Translations under genes and position numbers: made by a program
Shown: in pieces, positions 1-11,816 of the stretch
Layout: each line of letters begins with the position of its first letter
How positions within the stretch are numbered: the first letter of the stretch is position 1
Notes under the pieces: generated by a model
What the model saw: the letters and a program-made list of their open reading frames with translations, nothing else
Database searches by the model: none
What the model was told of the DNA's origin: nothing
Assembly: GCA_019633425.1 (NCBI GenBank)
Contig: WSUB01000022.1
Span: forward strand, 62,001 to 126,000
Length of the DNA stretch: 64,000 nt
Origin: Tulasnella sp. 424
Lineage: Eukaryota > Basidiomycota > Agaricomycetes > Cantharellales > Tulasnellaceae
Direction: 5' to 3'

Positions 1-582
1 TTTTGTACCGCCACGACCCTCTCTCGATCCACAGCTGGCCGGCTGCGTCGTGTCGTTGAGTGGAAAGGAGCATCCACACTTCGCGTGACATCGAAAAAAA
101 AAAACCTCACTAGCGTACTTACTGCGGCCATTAAGCGTTAGGCGCCTTTTTATATATATAGTCTAATTGATGGGACTAATTAGGAATCAGGTGGCGAAAG
201 GTTAGGTGGGTGGTTCTAGCTTTGCGGCACGCTTGTCCCCCCCCCCCCCATCCCCATCATCTCATCAACACTCAGCCATCATCATCATCTGCATCATCGT
301 TCCCATCATTCATCAAACAAAATAATTTTAGTTGGTGTTTCTCCGCTAGCGCGTTTCCCCCTTTGCAAGGCCGGCAGGGCTGTCCCGTTTTGGCCTTCTT
401 ACGGTGGCGTGTTCGCCGCCAGCTTCCATCAGACCGACCCCGCCCCGCGGCTTGAGATTGAGACCGCTTCCTTTGTTGGCCCCCTCTTCGTCAGCCCACT
501 TTGCTTCTTTGAGAACTAGCACCGTTGACGATTAAGCGGTCAAGAAGAAACGTCGACGTCTTGTGGATGCTGGCAACGGGGG
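1..582. other. Left edge, no gene recognised
   Basis: No convincing reading frame is seen. The stretch has AT-rich and poly-C low-complexity patches (a run of C at about 238-250). The part from about 160 to 460 is repeated in diverged form at about 13080-13320, next to the second endoglucanase copy, so it belongs to the locally duplicated material and not to unique sequence. Confidence 0.6.
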
Positions 583-3310
583 GTTAGGTCACCGGACGTG
601 GTGGAAGAAATCGACGCACTATGGCAGCAACCCAGCTAGTCGTTAGTGTGCATTTTCCAATAACCCCCCGCGTAGCTATAGGGCGGACCGCCGCAGTCGT
701 TGGAGCCAAAAGGCCCAAGGCCACGATGCATGACGTTGAGTGGGTATGGGTAGTTTCAAAATAGCGGAAGCGAATATTTTCGAATTTCGAAAATATGGCC
801 TGCTAAAGACAAATATAAAATAAAATAACTCGGGGCGGTCCCCATGACGTCGCCCACGTCACGCTGCCAGGATAATAAGGACCATGCTCTGTGTATGTAT
901 GTTAGTCACTCGCATTTTTATTCTTGGCGCGTTGGAGTGGTGTCACGTTTCCCCTGCTTTTGTTTTTTACACTGTCGTGTATGCAACGTTCGGACCCCTG
1001 GCTTTTCCTTGCTCCTCCAGTCCGACTTGCTTCCGCCATCGCTGATAACACGAACAAAGTGGAAAAAGCACAAAAGCCACCAACTACCTTCATCGCTTTC
1101 CTTCTCACGAAGATAATATTCAACGACAGGCACCTGCAGGCTTCGGGAAACGAAAATCCTGCTTTGACAGATCAGCACACAGTGCACAGACTTTCGAACG
1201 GACAAACACAACACAGGAGAGTGGCTCTGGGGCAAAGTTGATGGGAGGGCTTTGGTTCTCTCGTCGTGTGCACGAGGCGGATCCGAGCTCGGACCGGGGC
1301 GAGGAGTAGTACGAACCCCAGCTCGTACTTTGCATCCCAAACTCCTAAAACAAGTATAGCACAGACCATCTACGAGGCAACACGGGATACGAGGACAGGA
1401 GGAGGGTCACTGGGGCTTCCCAAGGCAATCGCAATCTAATTCCCATGCTGCCCCTCGACGATTTAGTCCCCCGATGGACCGATTAACAACCTACAGATGA
1501 AATGAAAAGTTTCGCAAGGGTTGTTGGTTCGCGTAGTATGATGAAGAGGAAAGTCTAGGCTAAAGATGTATTAATTTTCTCACCTCGGAAAGATGCGACG
1601 CAGTCGCGCGGGAGGGAAGGGGCTGGAGAGAGTTCAACACTCTCTCAAGGTGGCGAACAACCCCAATTTAGTCACCGAATGGCCCACCCACCCGGCAACC
1701 CCTCCCTGCGTTCATAGCCAATCGCCGAAACATGAAAAAAGAACTAAGTTCACCGCCCCCCTTCCTTTAGCGCCAACTCCACCCCTCGGAGAGTACCGCG
1801 GCAGGCGCGATGCATTAGAGAGTGTGTTGATTTCGACGCGAGGTGGCTAATGCGGAGCTAATAAGGCAAAGACATTGCGATGCAAGTTGCAACTTTTTTT
1901 GGACGTAAGGACTTTGGCATCAATTCCCGCCGGAGGTTGGTTACTAAGGACGGGTGGAGAACATACACCGGACATGGGCACGTCGGTGAGGTAGGTAGCT
2001 ATTGGGGAAGACCCACAAGTTTGTTTCCGCAGGTCCCCGACCTGGCCTAAATGCGGCGATGTGGAGCAGCTAGGCGACGAGCGTACACATGAAACGGGGA
2101 GCTTGGGGCAGGCCTTAGGCCTTTCCTACTTTGGGTCTTTCGAGTGGCGCTGAGTGCGAATGTGATAATCTCGCCGCGGCCTTCTTTCCTTCTTTGTCTC
2201 GTCTCTCACTGTTGCGGTGTTCTGGTTTAGACCCCCCGCGTTTTGTAAGAGGCTAAAGCAACATCCACAAGGGAAGATTAAAGTAATGTCCGTGAACGCC
2301 ACTGCAGGGTTTTTTGTCGATCCTCAGAAAGCGTCTGTGCCGCTTTTTTTCCCCTCAGACCACAGTCGCCGCGGTTATAGTATATATCAGCTCCCAAAAA
2401 CGTGAGTCATTTTAGCCAGATTTCACATGTAAAGCAAAATCCACAAGGGAAGAGTGAAGTAATATCCGTCAAGGGTTTTTTGTCCATCCTCAGAAACATC
2501 GGTGCCGCTTTCCCAAGTCGCCGCGGTTATAGTAGATAAGCTCCCAAAACATGCCGCTTTGATGATCGTTAAATGAAAGGGACCAAGCTTACATTTCGTG
2601 ATGTGGACGAGGTAAACTTGCTCACGTGGGGCTCACTGTGGCACACTCCAGCCGGCTTTAGAGTGTACGTTCGTCGCTCCAAGGTTCAATCCACGGTGGA
2701 CCAGGCGTGTTCAGAGATAAGCTGAACGGTTCTGTGGATGTTCTAAGTAGTGCTACGATGTTCAGCACACTGGCCAATTTCACGAATCGGAGGGGTGGCG
2801 CATGGATCTGTGCGTCATTGTTTGAGGGCGATTTCCCTTGAACGCCCAGTTGTCCCAGGGCTCTGTGATTTGATGATGGATCACGGGAACCTTGCTAGCG
2901 TGAAGATATGACGACCCAAATACGACACGCTACAGAGCTACGGTTCAGCGTATTGTTGATTTAATGCCGAATGCCTCCCCGTAGCCGTGGGTCTTAGGCC
3001 CAAAACAACAAACAGCTTTAGAGCCTGGACTATTTTACTTCTACTGTATAACACGACTCACCGCATGTTGAGGCAGCTCAAAGACTGCATTGTCCTGTTT
3101 TGAGATAGGCATTGCAGCTTGCTATCGCAACGTTGTTCTGGTTTGAAGTTGGGACTTCAGCGCCTTTCTTTGACGCTAATTCAGTGAGCCGAGGTTGCGT
3201 TCGCCGCTGGAAGGTTGGTGCTCGACGAATGAGGAGGAGCGAACGCTAATAGCCAGGTTGAACAATCCATCCCGGGAGCACTCGCCGTTGTGACGGTCTA
3301 GAAATGCGCT

Positions 3311-3425
3311 TTGGGTGGAGCAAACGTATTGCGCGCTCTTGGAGACATTCGCCGCACTCGGGGCCGTCAAGGCGAGGTGGAGAGCTCTACGTCAAGGCTT
3401 TTGGCACTTATACGGCTTTGCGATA
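3311..3425 (+). pseudogene. TPR repeat relic, frameshifted (copy A)
   Basis: The frame starting at about 3312 reads GANVLRALGDIRRTRGRQGE. This fits the consensus of one tetratricopeptide repeat of the kind found in fungal NB-TPR proteins (residues of the type ANVLRALGDI...RG...EA). Just after it, copy A lacks one base relative to copy B at 7680-7779, so the continuation of the repeat (KLYLQA in copy B) is out of frame. No start codon, no neighbouring repeats in frame and no ATPase domain are visible. It is best read as a fossil of a longer TPR gene. The family call rests on a single repeat. Confidence 0.45.
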
Positions 3426-3647
3426 TAAAAGGGTCAACAGAGGGTAAAGAGGACCCTGTTCTCGGTAGGGGCAATCCGGGAACGAATACAAGCCATACGA
3501 CGAGCATTATGAGGCCGTCGACGAGCATCGTCTCGGAACGCGCAGTATGCTTGAACATTTTTATTGAGAAAAAAAGAGGGTGGAGAAATAGTCCGTAAAG
3601 AAGAATATAGTAGTGTTCTAGGGCCGTTTTCGCTCGCGCACCCCGCC

Positions 3648-4206
3648 CTACGTCTCGAAGTCGGTGATCTTGATGTTAAATTCGGAGCTTGTGTCGTACA
3701 CCTTGGTTGGAGCACTTTGTTATGCAAGTATCAGTTATCGAGCGAGTGCTTATAAGCGGAAATGTACTCACGTGGCATCGTAGCCAGAGGCCTCGGCGGC
3801 TAATTTCAAGGTATACACTCTGCAATGTCACGAAGGTGAGCATCGTTGAGGCTTTGGCCAAAAGGTTCAGACTCACCCAGCGACGCCTTGGAGACGGTCA
3901 TTTGTCACCAGACCGCTCCCGCCACCGTTGCCTTGTACCCTGGTGGTCCAAGAGGGCCGCACAATAGTATACTTGTGAGTCTTGACGTTGTAGAACCACA
4001 CGGAAAACCTGATTTAAGACAGCATTAAGATCTCCTCCGAAGCTCGAACATAATAGGAAGAAAAGTAGCTTCACTCACGCGTCGGCGCTCTTGGAATCGT
4101 ACTTCCAGCTAAAGTGAACCTGTCCTGGTTTGGGGCTAGGGACGTATTTAGCGGACTTGAGGTACACTTTGCCGGTCTTGGCGACGGGGGTAGGGGTAGG
4201 TGCCAT
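3648..4206 (-). CDS. Small conserved-looking beta-rich protein, four exons, 124 aa
   Basis: I reconstruct four exons from splice signals: 4206-4079, 4008-3877, 3819-3772 and 3714-3648. Every junction has GT-AG borders and keeps frame, giving 124 residues ending in ITDFET. The protein starts MAPTPTPVAKTGKVYLKSAK. It has no signal peptide, and alternating hydrophobic and polar stretches (VHFSWKYD, FSVWFYNV, GVYTLKLAAE, SSEFNIKI) suggest a small immunoglobulin or fibronectin-like beta-sandwich. This pattern is reminiscent of the Kre9/Knh1-type fold of fungal surface proteins, but I cannot name the family with certainty. A TATA-like box lies at 4313-4321, about 110 bp upstream of the start. The duplicated unit B has lost this gene (see 8030). 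Confidence 0.7.
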
Positions 4207-4312
4207 TATTAGAGCGGATATAAGCAAGAGACTAGTAGATTGTCGATGAAGGTGAGGTGAGCGAGATGCTTGAAGAGGTTGTTGATGGAATGCTGGAGGT
4301 CGGATACATAGT

Positions 4313-4322
4313 CCTTTTATAG
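4313..4322 (-). promoter_or_regulatory. TATA box of the small beta-rich gene
   Basis: On the minus strand this reads CTATAAAAGG, about 107-116 bp before the ATG at 4206. The box and its upstream flank are conserved in unit B at about 8052-8061, where no gene follows any more. Confidence 0.5.
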
Positions 4323-5092
4323 GCCGCTAATCGCTTCCCTACCCAGTCTGTGTTCGTTTTCTCCAAGACGGACGAAGGAGGCCATTACAGCATCTCTGGG
4401 ATGTTTGACATTTGTGGCTATGAATGACCAAAGCTGGACACCCAACCGAGAGACATCTTTGGTAATGCCACCATCGGGCACAGCCACAATTAGCACACCC
4501 GCCGGTAAGGAAACTCTTCAGACTCCTATAGCATGCCAAGGAAGGACTATTTAAAAATCGACCAATATCAGTCGAAAACGAGAGCTCTCTAGAGATTGAA
4601 ACTGTGTAGCAACTCAAAGAAAAGCAAGGGTGAACCGGGGCATGTCGGGTTCAGCGTAACTATTGAGAAAGCCATTTGGTCATATCCAGACACTCTCTGT
4701 GGTACGACATCTTCGCTAAATTTGACCGACCATTGCCGGCGGAAAAATTGTCCTGAGAATGGCGCTTAACAATGCTCTTTTCTGGGGTCGAAGCTTCGGC
4801 CTGAACCCCCCCCCCCCCCGAGGGTCGGCATCAGCGTGGAGAAAGCTAGGGGAGATTCGAACCGTATGATGCAGCTACGCGATGGAAAGACTTGAAATTT
4901 TGGTCCTTGGCATGGTCAGGAGACCTATTCCTACAGCGATTGTTTTTCAACCTAGGGCATGAAGGCCGAGGTCGGTCAATAGTGACGAGGCATGGCGCTA
5001 GGATCCCGGTACGGCAGCTCATAGCTACCATGCCCATCCGGATAAACGCTTTCATGCAGTTGTGCGCTGTATGGCAGAGGAGAAGAAGAACT
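4323..5092. other. Gene-free flank upstream of the small beta-rich gene
   Basis: No gene is seen. The segment is conserved with 8062-8835 in unit B. Its final part (about 4835-5050) recurs a third time at about 13325-13560. It is repeat material only. Confidence 0.5.
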
Positions 5093-7676
5093 ACTTAGGT
5101 CACCGAGCGTGGAAAAAATCACACTTACAGAACCCAGCTAGTCCTTAGTATGCATTTTCCAATGACCCCCACATAAGGCCATAAGGCGGACCGCCCCAGT
5201 CGTTGGAGCCAACAGGCCCGAAGCCACAATGCATGACGTTGAATGGAATGTTTCAAAATAGCGGAAGCGGATTCGAATTTCGAAAATACCCATTGCAAAG
5301 AGAAAGAATCAAATAAAACAACTCGAGCGGTCCGCATGACGTTGCCACGTCACGCTTGCCGGGCTAATAGCATATGTACCCCACTCTGTGTATGCGCGCT
5401 AGTCACTCGCATTTTTTCTTGGCGTGGAGTGTCACGTTCCGTGCTTTTGTTTTTTACACTGTCGTGTATATACGTCGGACCCTTGGCTTTTCTTGCTTCC
5501 GCCATCGCTAATAACAAGAACAAAGAGGAAACAGCACAAAAGCCACCAATGTTTTCCACTTCGCTTCCTTCTCACGATGATAGTACAGTTTGCCATTGTA
5601 TTTGACGACGCGCCTGGCTTCGGAAAACGAAAATCCTCCGTTCACAGAGCACATAGTACGCGGACCTCGGAGGAACGAACGCAACACAGGAGAGTGGTTC
5701 TGGGGCAAAGTGCATTTTCAGAGGGTTGATGGGAGCGCTCTGGTTCCTCTTGTCGTGTGCACGAGGCGAAGCGAGCTCGAACGGAGAGTCGGAGTACGAC
5801 CCAGCTTGCACGAGCGTACTTTGCATCCCAAACTCCTAAAACAAGTATAGCATGCACCATCTACGAGCACACGGGATGGGGAGGAGAGGGTCACTGGGGC
5901 TTCCCAAGGCAATCGCAATCTAATTCCCATGCTGCCCCTCGACGATTTAGTCCCCCGATGGGCCGATTAACAACCCACAGATGAAATGAAAGTTCGCAGG
6001 GGTTTATGGCAATGCGGGAGCAGTCTGAGGAGGAGTCTAGGCAAAAGATGTATTAATTTTCTCCTCGGAAAGATGCGACGCAGCGCGCGGAGGGGCTGAG
6101 AGTTCAACACTCTCTCAAGGTGGCGACAACCCCGATTTAGTCACCGAATGCCCACCGGCAACCCCTTCCCCAAACGTTGCACCGTTCATAGCCTATCGCC
6201 GAAACATGAAAGAACTAAGTTCACCGCCTCCTTTAGCGCCGCTCCACCTCGGAGGGTACCGCGGCAAAGGCGCGATGCATTATAGAGTGTGTTGATTTCG
6301 CGCGAGGTGGCTAATGCGGAGCTAATAAGGCAAAGAGACATGCGATGCGAGTTGCAACTTTTTTTGGACGTAAGGTGACATCAATTCCCGCCGGAGGTTG
6401 GTTACTAAGGAAGGCGGAGTACATACACCGGACATGGGCACGTCAGTGAGGTAGAAAGGTTGAGGAAGACCCTGTTTGAGCGAGCTTTGCCACAGGTTTC
6501 AGCAGGCCCTGACCTGGCCTAAACTCGGCGACGTTTGCGGTGACAAGCATACACATGAAGCGGCAAGCTTGGGGCAGGCCTTAGGCCTTTCCTACTTTGG
6601 GATTTTCGAGTGGCGTTGAGTCCGATGTGAAATCTCGCGGCCTTCTTTCCTTCTTTGTCTTGTCTCCTTCTGTCTCTCACCTTGCGGTGTTCTGGTTTAG
6701 CCTCCCCGCATTTGTAAGAAGCTAGAGCAACATCCACAAGGGAAAAGGAAAGTAATGTCCGTCAACCCCATCGCCACTGCAGGGTTTTGCCGATCCTTAG
6801 AAACGTCAGTGCCGCTTTCCCCTCAGACAAAGTCGCCGCGGTTATAGTAGATAAGCTCCCCAAACGTGCCGCTTTGATGATCGTTAAATGAAAGGTATCA
6901 AGCTTACATTTCGTGATGTGGACGAGGAAACTCACTCACGTGGGGCTCACTGTGGCACACTCCAGCCGGCTTTAGAGTGTACGTTTATCGCTCCAAGGTT
7001 CAATCCACGGTGGACCAGGCGTGTTCAGAGATAAGCTGAACGTTTATGCGGATGTTCTAAGTAGTGCTACGATGTTCAGCACACTGTCCAATTTTACGAA
7101 TCGGAGGGTGGCGTATAGTTCTGTGCGTCATTGTTTAAGGGCGATTTCCCTTGAACGACCAGTTGTCCCAGGGCTCTGTGGTTTGATGACAGATCACGGG
7201 AACCTTGCTAGCGCGGAAAGGTGGCGACCCAAATACGACACGGTTCAGCGTATTGTTGATTCAGTTCCGAACGCCTAATCGCATCGCCTGATTTCCACCA
7301 CCCCGGCAGCCATGGTCCGTGCTGATGGAAGGTCCAAAACAATCCATCTTTTATGGTTTAGACTATTTTACTGCTAGTGTAACGCCCGACTCACCGCATG
7401 CCCAGGCAACTCAAAGACTGCACTGTCCTATTTCGACCGAGGTATTGGAGTTTTGCTATCGCAACATTGTTTTGTTTGGACTTGGGGGTTCAGCGCCAAA
7501 TTCTTTGACGCTAATGCAGTGAGATCAGCGCCGAGTTCGCCCCAGGAACCTTAGCGCGCGACGAATGAGGAGGAGCAAACGCTAATGGCCAGGTTGAATC
7601 ATATCTACAGAGAACCTGCAAGGGACGATAAGGCAGAGTGCTTCATCCCGGGAGCACTCGCGACTATGAATAGGTA

Positions 7677-7779
7677 TAGAGATGGAGCAAACGTATTGCG
7701 CGCTCTTGGAGACATTGGCCGCGCTCGGAGCCGTCAAGGCGAGGTGGAGAAGCTCTACCTCCAAGCTTGGGGCACTTAA
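7677..7779 (+). pseudogene. TPR repeat relic (copy B)
   Basis: The frame reads GANVLRALGDIGRAR and continues SRQGEVEKLYLQAWGT before a stop. This is a near-complete tetratricopeptide repeat, with the expected small, large and aromatic positions (A, L, GD, A, Y, QA). It matches 3311-3420 in unit A, where a one-base loss breaks the same frame. No further repeats in frame are seen, so this is a fossil and not a gene. Confidence 0.45.
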
Positions 7780-8021
7780 GTGGCTTTGCGATATATAAGG
7801 GTCAAGAGAGGGTAAAGAGCGCCCTGTTCTCGGTAGGAGCAATCCGGGAACGAATACAAGCCATACGACGAGCATTACGAGGCCGTCTCAGAGCATCGTC
7901 TCCGAGCACGCAGTATGCTTGAACATTTTTATTTAGAAAGAAACGAGGGTGGAGAAATAGTCCTTAAAGAAGAATATAGTAGTGTATTGGAGTCCGTTCT
8001 CGCTCGCGCACCCCGCCTACG

Positions 8022-8061
8022 TCTCAAAGTCCTGGAGGTCGGATACCTAGTCCTTTTATAG
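8022..8061 (-). pseudogene. Deletion scar of the small beta-rich gene with orphan promoter
   Basis: The last codons of the unit A gene (the segment equivalent to 3643-3661) join directly at about 8030 to the sequence equivalent to 4282 onward, which lies upstream of its start codon. All four exons except the final few codons are gone. The TATA-like box is retained at 8052-8061. Confidence 0.65.
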
Positions 8062-8835
8062 ACCGCTAGTCGCTCCCTACCCAGTCTGTGTTCGTTTTCT
8101 CCAAGACGGACGAAGGAGACCATTACAACATCTCTGGAGTGTTTGACATTTCTGGCTATGAATGACCAAAGCTGGACACCCAACCGAGAGACAATCTTTG
8201 GTAATGCCATCTTCGGGCACAGCCACGATTAGCACACCCGCCGGTAAGGAACCCCTTCAGACTCCTATAGCATGCCAAGGAAGGGCTATTTAAAACCGAC
8301 CAATACCAGTCGAGAACGAGAGTTCTTTCGAGATTGAAAGTTTGTATCAACTCAAAGAAAGCAAGGGTGAACCGGGGCACGTCGGGTTCAGCGTAACTAC
8401 TGAGAAAGGCATTTGGTCATATCCAGACACTCTCTGCGGTACGACATCTTCGCTAAATTTGGCGGGCCATTGCCGGCGGAAAATTGTCCTGGGAATGGCG
8501 CTTAACACTGCTCTTTTCCGGGGTCGAAGCTTCGGCCTGACCCCCCGAGGTTCAGCATCAGCGTGGACAAGCAAGGGGATAATCGGAACGTATGAGGCAG
8601 CTAGGCAGTTAAACGACTTGAAGTTTTGGCCCTTGGCCGGGTGAGGGGACTTATTCTGGCAGCGACTGTTTTTCAACGTCGGGCAGGAAGGCCGAGGTGT
8701 GCTAATGGTGCCGAAGCATGCAACGAGGACATCCCGGCACCGTAGCCCATAGCTAGCATGCCCATCACGCACAGCTAAATAGGCCAGTTCGTGCAGATGT
8801 GTGCTGTCTGGCAGAGGAAATATAGTTCTTGACAA

Positions 8836-9207
8836 CTTCAATGAGTGGGACAAGCGCCTCCAGTTTGGGTCATCCTCTCATATGACTCGGTAGTTGGCAA
8901 ACTTTTATCACATGTGCAAAGTATTTGCCACGTATCGGGCCGGTCACTGCCGATGCAAACCAGTGCAAACGAACCTCTACAGTTGTCGAACACTGAGGAA
9001 TATCGTGGTGCCACTAGCGAGCGGTTCAACTGATGCAGCTGAGAGGTGAACGCCCGCGCCATTAGTCGATGTGCATTTCTGTCGTCAGCACTTCCCAAGA
9101 TCGATACCAGAAACGCTCTCGGTACAGTCCCAGAAATTTATATCTATTTCACCCGATTTGAACTAAAAGACATCTTCCTAACAATGCATTTGAATATCGC
9201 ACTTCGC
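8836..9207. other. Gene-free spacer 3' of endoglucanase copy 1
   Basis: No gene is seen. The spacer is collinear with about 13560-14048 3' of the second endoglucanase, so it belongs to the same tandem duplication. Confidence 0.5.
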
Positions 9208-11752
9208 TTATGGCCAGTATAGACAAGACTGGACAAGCGGCGTGTCCACCCAAGGGTAACCATACCAAGTGGGAGTCTCGTCGAGGATGTAGGAAGCTGG
9301 GGAATGGCGTCAAGTCAGTCCAGGAACTAGCAGCGAGCACTGGAGGTGGAACGTACTATCGTAGGAGCCAGCGGCCCAGCCAGCTGTTGCAAGAGACAAG
9401 ATTAAGCACTATGCGGCAACGATTATTAGACTCTGTGACTTACTATATCCAACAAAGACGTCGCTGTTCGCCAAGAGGAACTGCATCTGCTGGCAAAGGA
9501 GAGGGTTGCAGTTGGTTGAATTATCATTTCCACCACCAGTGGCGCTCAAAAAGGCCTGGCGGCCATGGCAGCGGAGCCACTGAGCCAGTGGCGCGAACAC
9601 GGAAACGTTCTGACATCAATTGAGGGGTGATGAGGTTCAAACTTTCGGCAAACGTAGTTCAGGGAACTCACATCAGTGATGCAGTTGGGGTCAGTGCCGT
9701 TGTTGGCCTTGTCCAGCCATTGGTGGACATCGAAAATAAGGTTAGTCTTCGAACCATCCGGGTTGATAATAGCATCGAGGGCGGCTGCAGACCCGCTGCT
9801 GATGAAAGTATCGGCATGGGCCCATTCGATACCCGGGAGCAGAATAACGTTTTTAGGAGCAATCGGGCGGATAGCGGTGACGACCTTCTGCAGAGTCTGT
9901 GCCCAGGTTAGGATGTCGCTGCAGAAAAAACGGGTTAAACGAAATGATCAGCTCGAGCGGGTGACTCGACGCGTACAGCTTGTAGGGCTCGTTCATAAGC
10001 TGTAAAGAAAGCATATCGTCAATACAGGAAATACCACTGGTTAAGCGCGGCACTTACCCCGAAGATTACGCGAGGCTCGCTGGCGTAGTAAGAGGCGATC
10101 ATCTGCCAGAGCTTGACGAAGTAAGCATCAGCCACCGCGCTTTGTCCGATGACCTGGCCGTTCCAGCGAGCTTTGGGCAAGAACAACCAAACTCATCAGC
10201 GACAAAGGTTTGATCCCAAGTAGCGTTGTGGGACTTACCGTAGTTGTGGATGTCGATGACACAGTAAGCTTCAACGGCTAAGCAGCTCTGGACGAGCTTG
10301 TCGTATGTAGCCCACTCGCTAGGATCGAAGGCTCCACCAAGAGCTGGCGTAACGTATTGCCAGCCAATGGGCAGACGGAAGGTGTTCATTCCCTAATAAC
10401 AGAGATGTTAGTCACCGGGCAACCATGCATATATGTAGGCTAGCGTTGACGTACGTTGCCCACGAACCACTGCATTTGACCAGGTCCATCGGCAGTGGAG
10501 GTCAATGGTGGAGAGTTAGGATAAGTGCAAGAGCCCTGATAGAGAATTGTTAAGGTAGTACTGCAATATGTAGCTCAGTGCAACTCACGTCGGTCAAGCA
10601 ACCCCATTCGAATCCAGCAATGTCTGAGGGGAAGAACCCATTACATATAGACATGTATATGTTACATGAAGATATTTATACTCACTGACGCCCTTGTAGG
10701 TGAAGTTCTGGCCGGCCCAGTCAGGGGGGTAGTTGGTCTCGCAAGGTCGGTCAGTGGTCGTGGTAGTAGAGGTCTTCGTCGTGGTCGTGGTCGTGGTAGT
10801 TGGGGTGGCCGTGGTGGTAGGCGTCGTCTGGGTAGGAGTCGTCTGGGTCGTAGTGGTGGTTCGAGTCGAGTCGGTAATGACGGACGTTGTTGTGGTTGAT
10901 TTGGTAATAGTGGTGGTTTGGGTCGGGTCGGTAATGACAGACGTTGTCGTGGTTGATTTGGTAGTAGTGGTAGTGGGGCTGACAGTGGTACTAGAGCAGC
11001 TCTGGGTGACGATGATTTCGGTAGTCTTCGTGACTACTGACACCGACGTGATTGTGGCAGTCGAAGTGATAGTAGTCGGTTGAATGACGGTGGTAGTGAC
11101 GGGAACTTTCACAGTTGATGTGACGGTCGCGCAAGGAGTTGTCGTTGGAGGGTAGATAGTAGGGATGTACGTGATGCGCGTGGGCAAAGGAGACGCCGGG
11201 TGAAGGGTGAAGGTTGGGAGGGTCGTTAGAATGAAGCTGATGGAAGCCTTGGACTGGATGGTATCGGCGGAGAGACTATATAAGATATGTGACACATGAT
11301 GAGAACCAGGAAGTCTACGACTGAAGCGTCTAAAACGACGCGCTCACCATTGGAAATCTAAAGGAGGAAGTCAACGGTGCTAGTTAGGCAGGGATGTATT
11401 GGCGCTCGGGGAGAACTCACAGTCTAGAAGGAGTAAAGGTTTCAGCAAGCAGAGTACTAGACTATAATGATGCAAGCTCACCGTCCGTGATCAATGCACA
11501 GTAGCTCCCATCCGCGCAGAGTTGACTGAAAGTCAAACGCGTTCAGGGAACTTGCAAGTCAGACAGTAGTTCCAATAACAAACCTGAATCCGTCCCAGCC
11601 CGTCCCACCGCCTGTAGGAGGAGAGGTAGCTCAGACACGATGGCTGTAGCAAGGGCACGAAAGGGCTCACATTGGCCGCCAATGGGAACTTGAGCAGTGA
11701 CCTGCGTTAGAGCTGCGCCGAGAATGGCGAGAGAGGAGAGAGTGAGCTTCAT
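9208..11752 (-). CDS. CBM1-GH5_5 endoglucanase-like protein, copy 1, nucleophile Glu replaced by Ala
   Basis: This is a secreted protein of roughly 550 aa encoded in many short exons. It has a signal peptide MKLTLSSLAILGAALTQVTA; a CBM1 built from QCGGTGWDGF, QLCADGSYC and DYFQC; a ~190-residue Thr-rich linker (around 11280-10690); and a GH5 subfamily 5 catalytic domain. That domain shows GMNTFRLPIGWQYV, DIHNYARWNG, LMNEP (acid/base Glu at 9988-9990), LPGIEW, IFDVHQWLD, GGGN, GYTGWAAGSYD and the end SCLYWP. In active GH5_5 enzymes the nucleophile lies in a TETGGGN-like motif. Here the motif is SATGGGN, with Ala codon GCC at 9541-9543. The conserved HxY tyrosine is also Trp (9717-9719). All introns are GT-AG and in frame, so the gene looks expressed. 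By family knowledge, loss of the nucleophile should abolish hydrolysis, so a cellulose-binding pseudoenzyme role is inferred. Confidence 0.9.
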
Positions 11753-11809
11753 CGAGTAGAAAAGATGAGTGATTGTCTCTGCAGGGCTCAACCTGATTAT
11801 CGGGGGCGT

Positions 11810-11816
11810 TTTATAC
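11810..11816 (-). promoter_or_regulatory. TATA box of endoglucanase copy 1
   Basis: On the minus strand this reads TATAAAA, 58-64 bp upstream of the ATG at 11752. The same box is kept at 16656-16662 before copy 2, so both copies retained a core promoter after duplication. Confidence 0.55.

Larger units (their letters stand above)
583..5092. repeat. Duplicated unit A (left copy)
   Basis: This ~4.5 kb segment is the left member of a tandem pair; the right member starts at about 5093. Collinear matches include the block around 641-720 against 5135-5215, the block around 2610-2960 against 6930-7270, and 4339-4620 against 8088-8350. Divergence is substantial, with many small indels, so the duplication is not very recent. 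Apart from one small minus-strand gene (3648-4206) and a TPR relic (about 3311-3420), I see no coding sequence in it. The poly-C run near 4806-4819 is a simple-sequence patch. Confidence 0.8.
5093..8835. repeat. Duplicated unit B (right copy), gene lost
   Basis: This is the right member of the tandem pair with unit A. It is shorter mainly because ~620 bp corresponding to about 3662-4281 of unit A are missing at about 8030, and because of many small deletions. I see no intact gene. A short frame at 7021-7278 has no recognisable domain and its unit A counterpart is broken, so I do not call it. A TPR relic is at 7677-7779. Confidence 0.8.

Noticed and set aside
2690..2712. GGTTCAATCC text, repeated at about 6996, that resembles a tRNA T arm
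   Set aside because: The flanking stem does not pair and no acceptor or D arm is found upstream; the repetition is explained by the unit A/B duplication.
7021..7278. 85-codon open frame in unit B
   Set aside because: No domain, and the unit A counterpart is broken by stops and indels, so there is no sign of coding constraint.
10733..11083. Val-rich frame opposite the endoglucanase linker (also 15585-15929)
   Set aside because: It is the antisense shadow of the Thr-codon repeat tract of the real gene.
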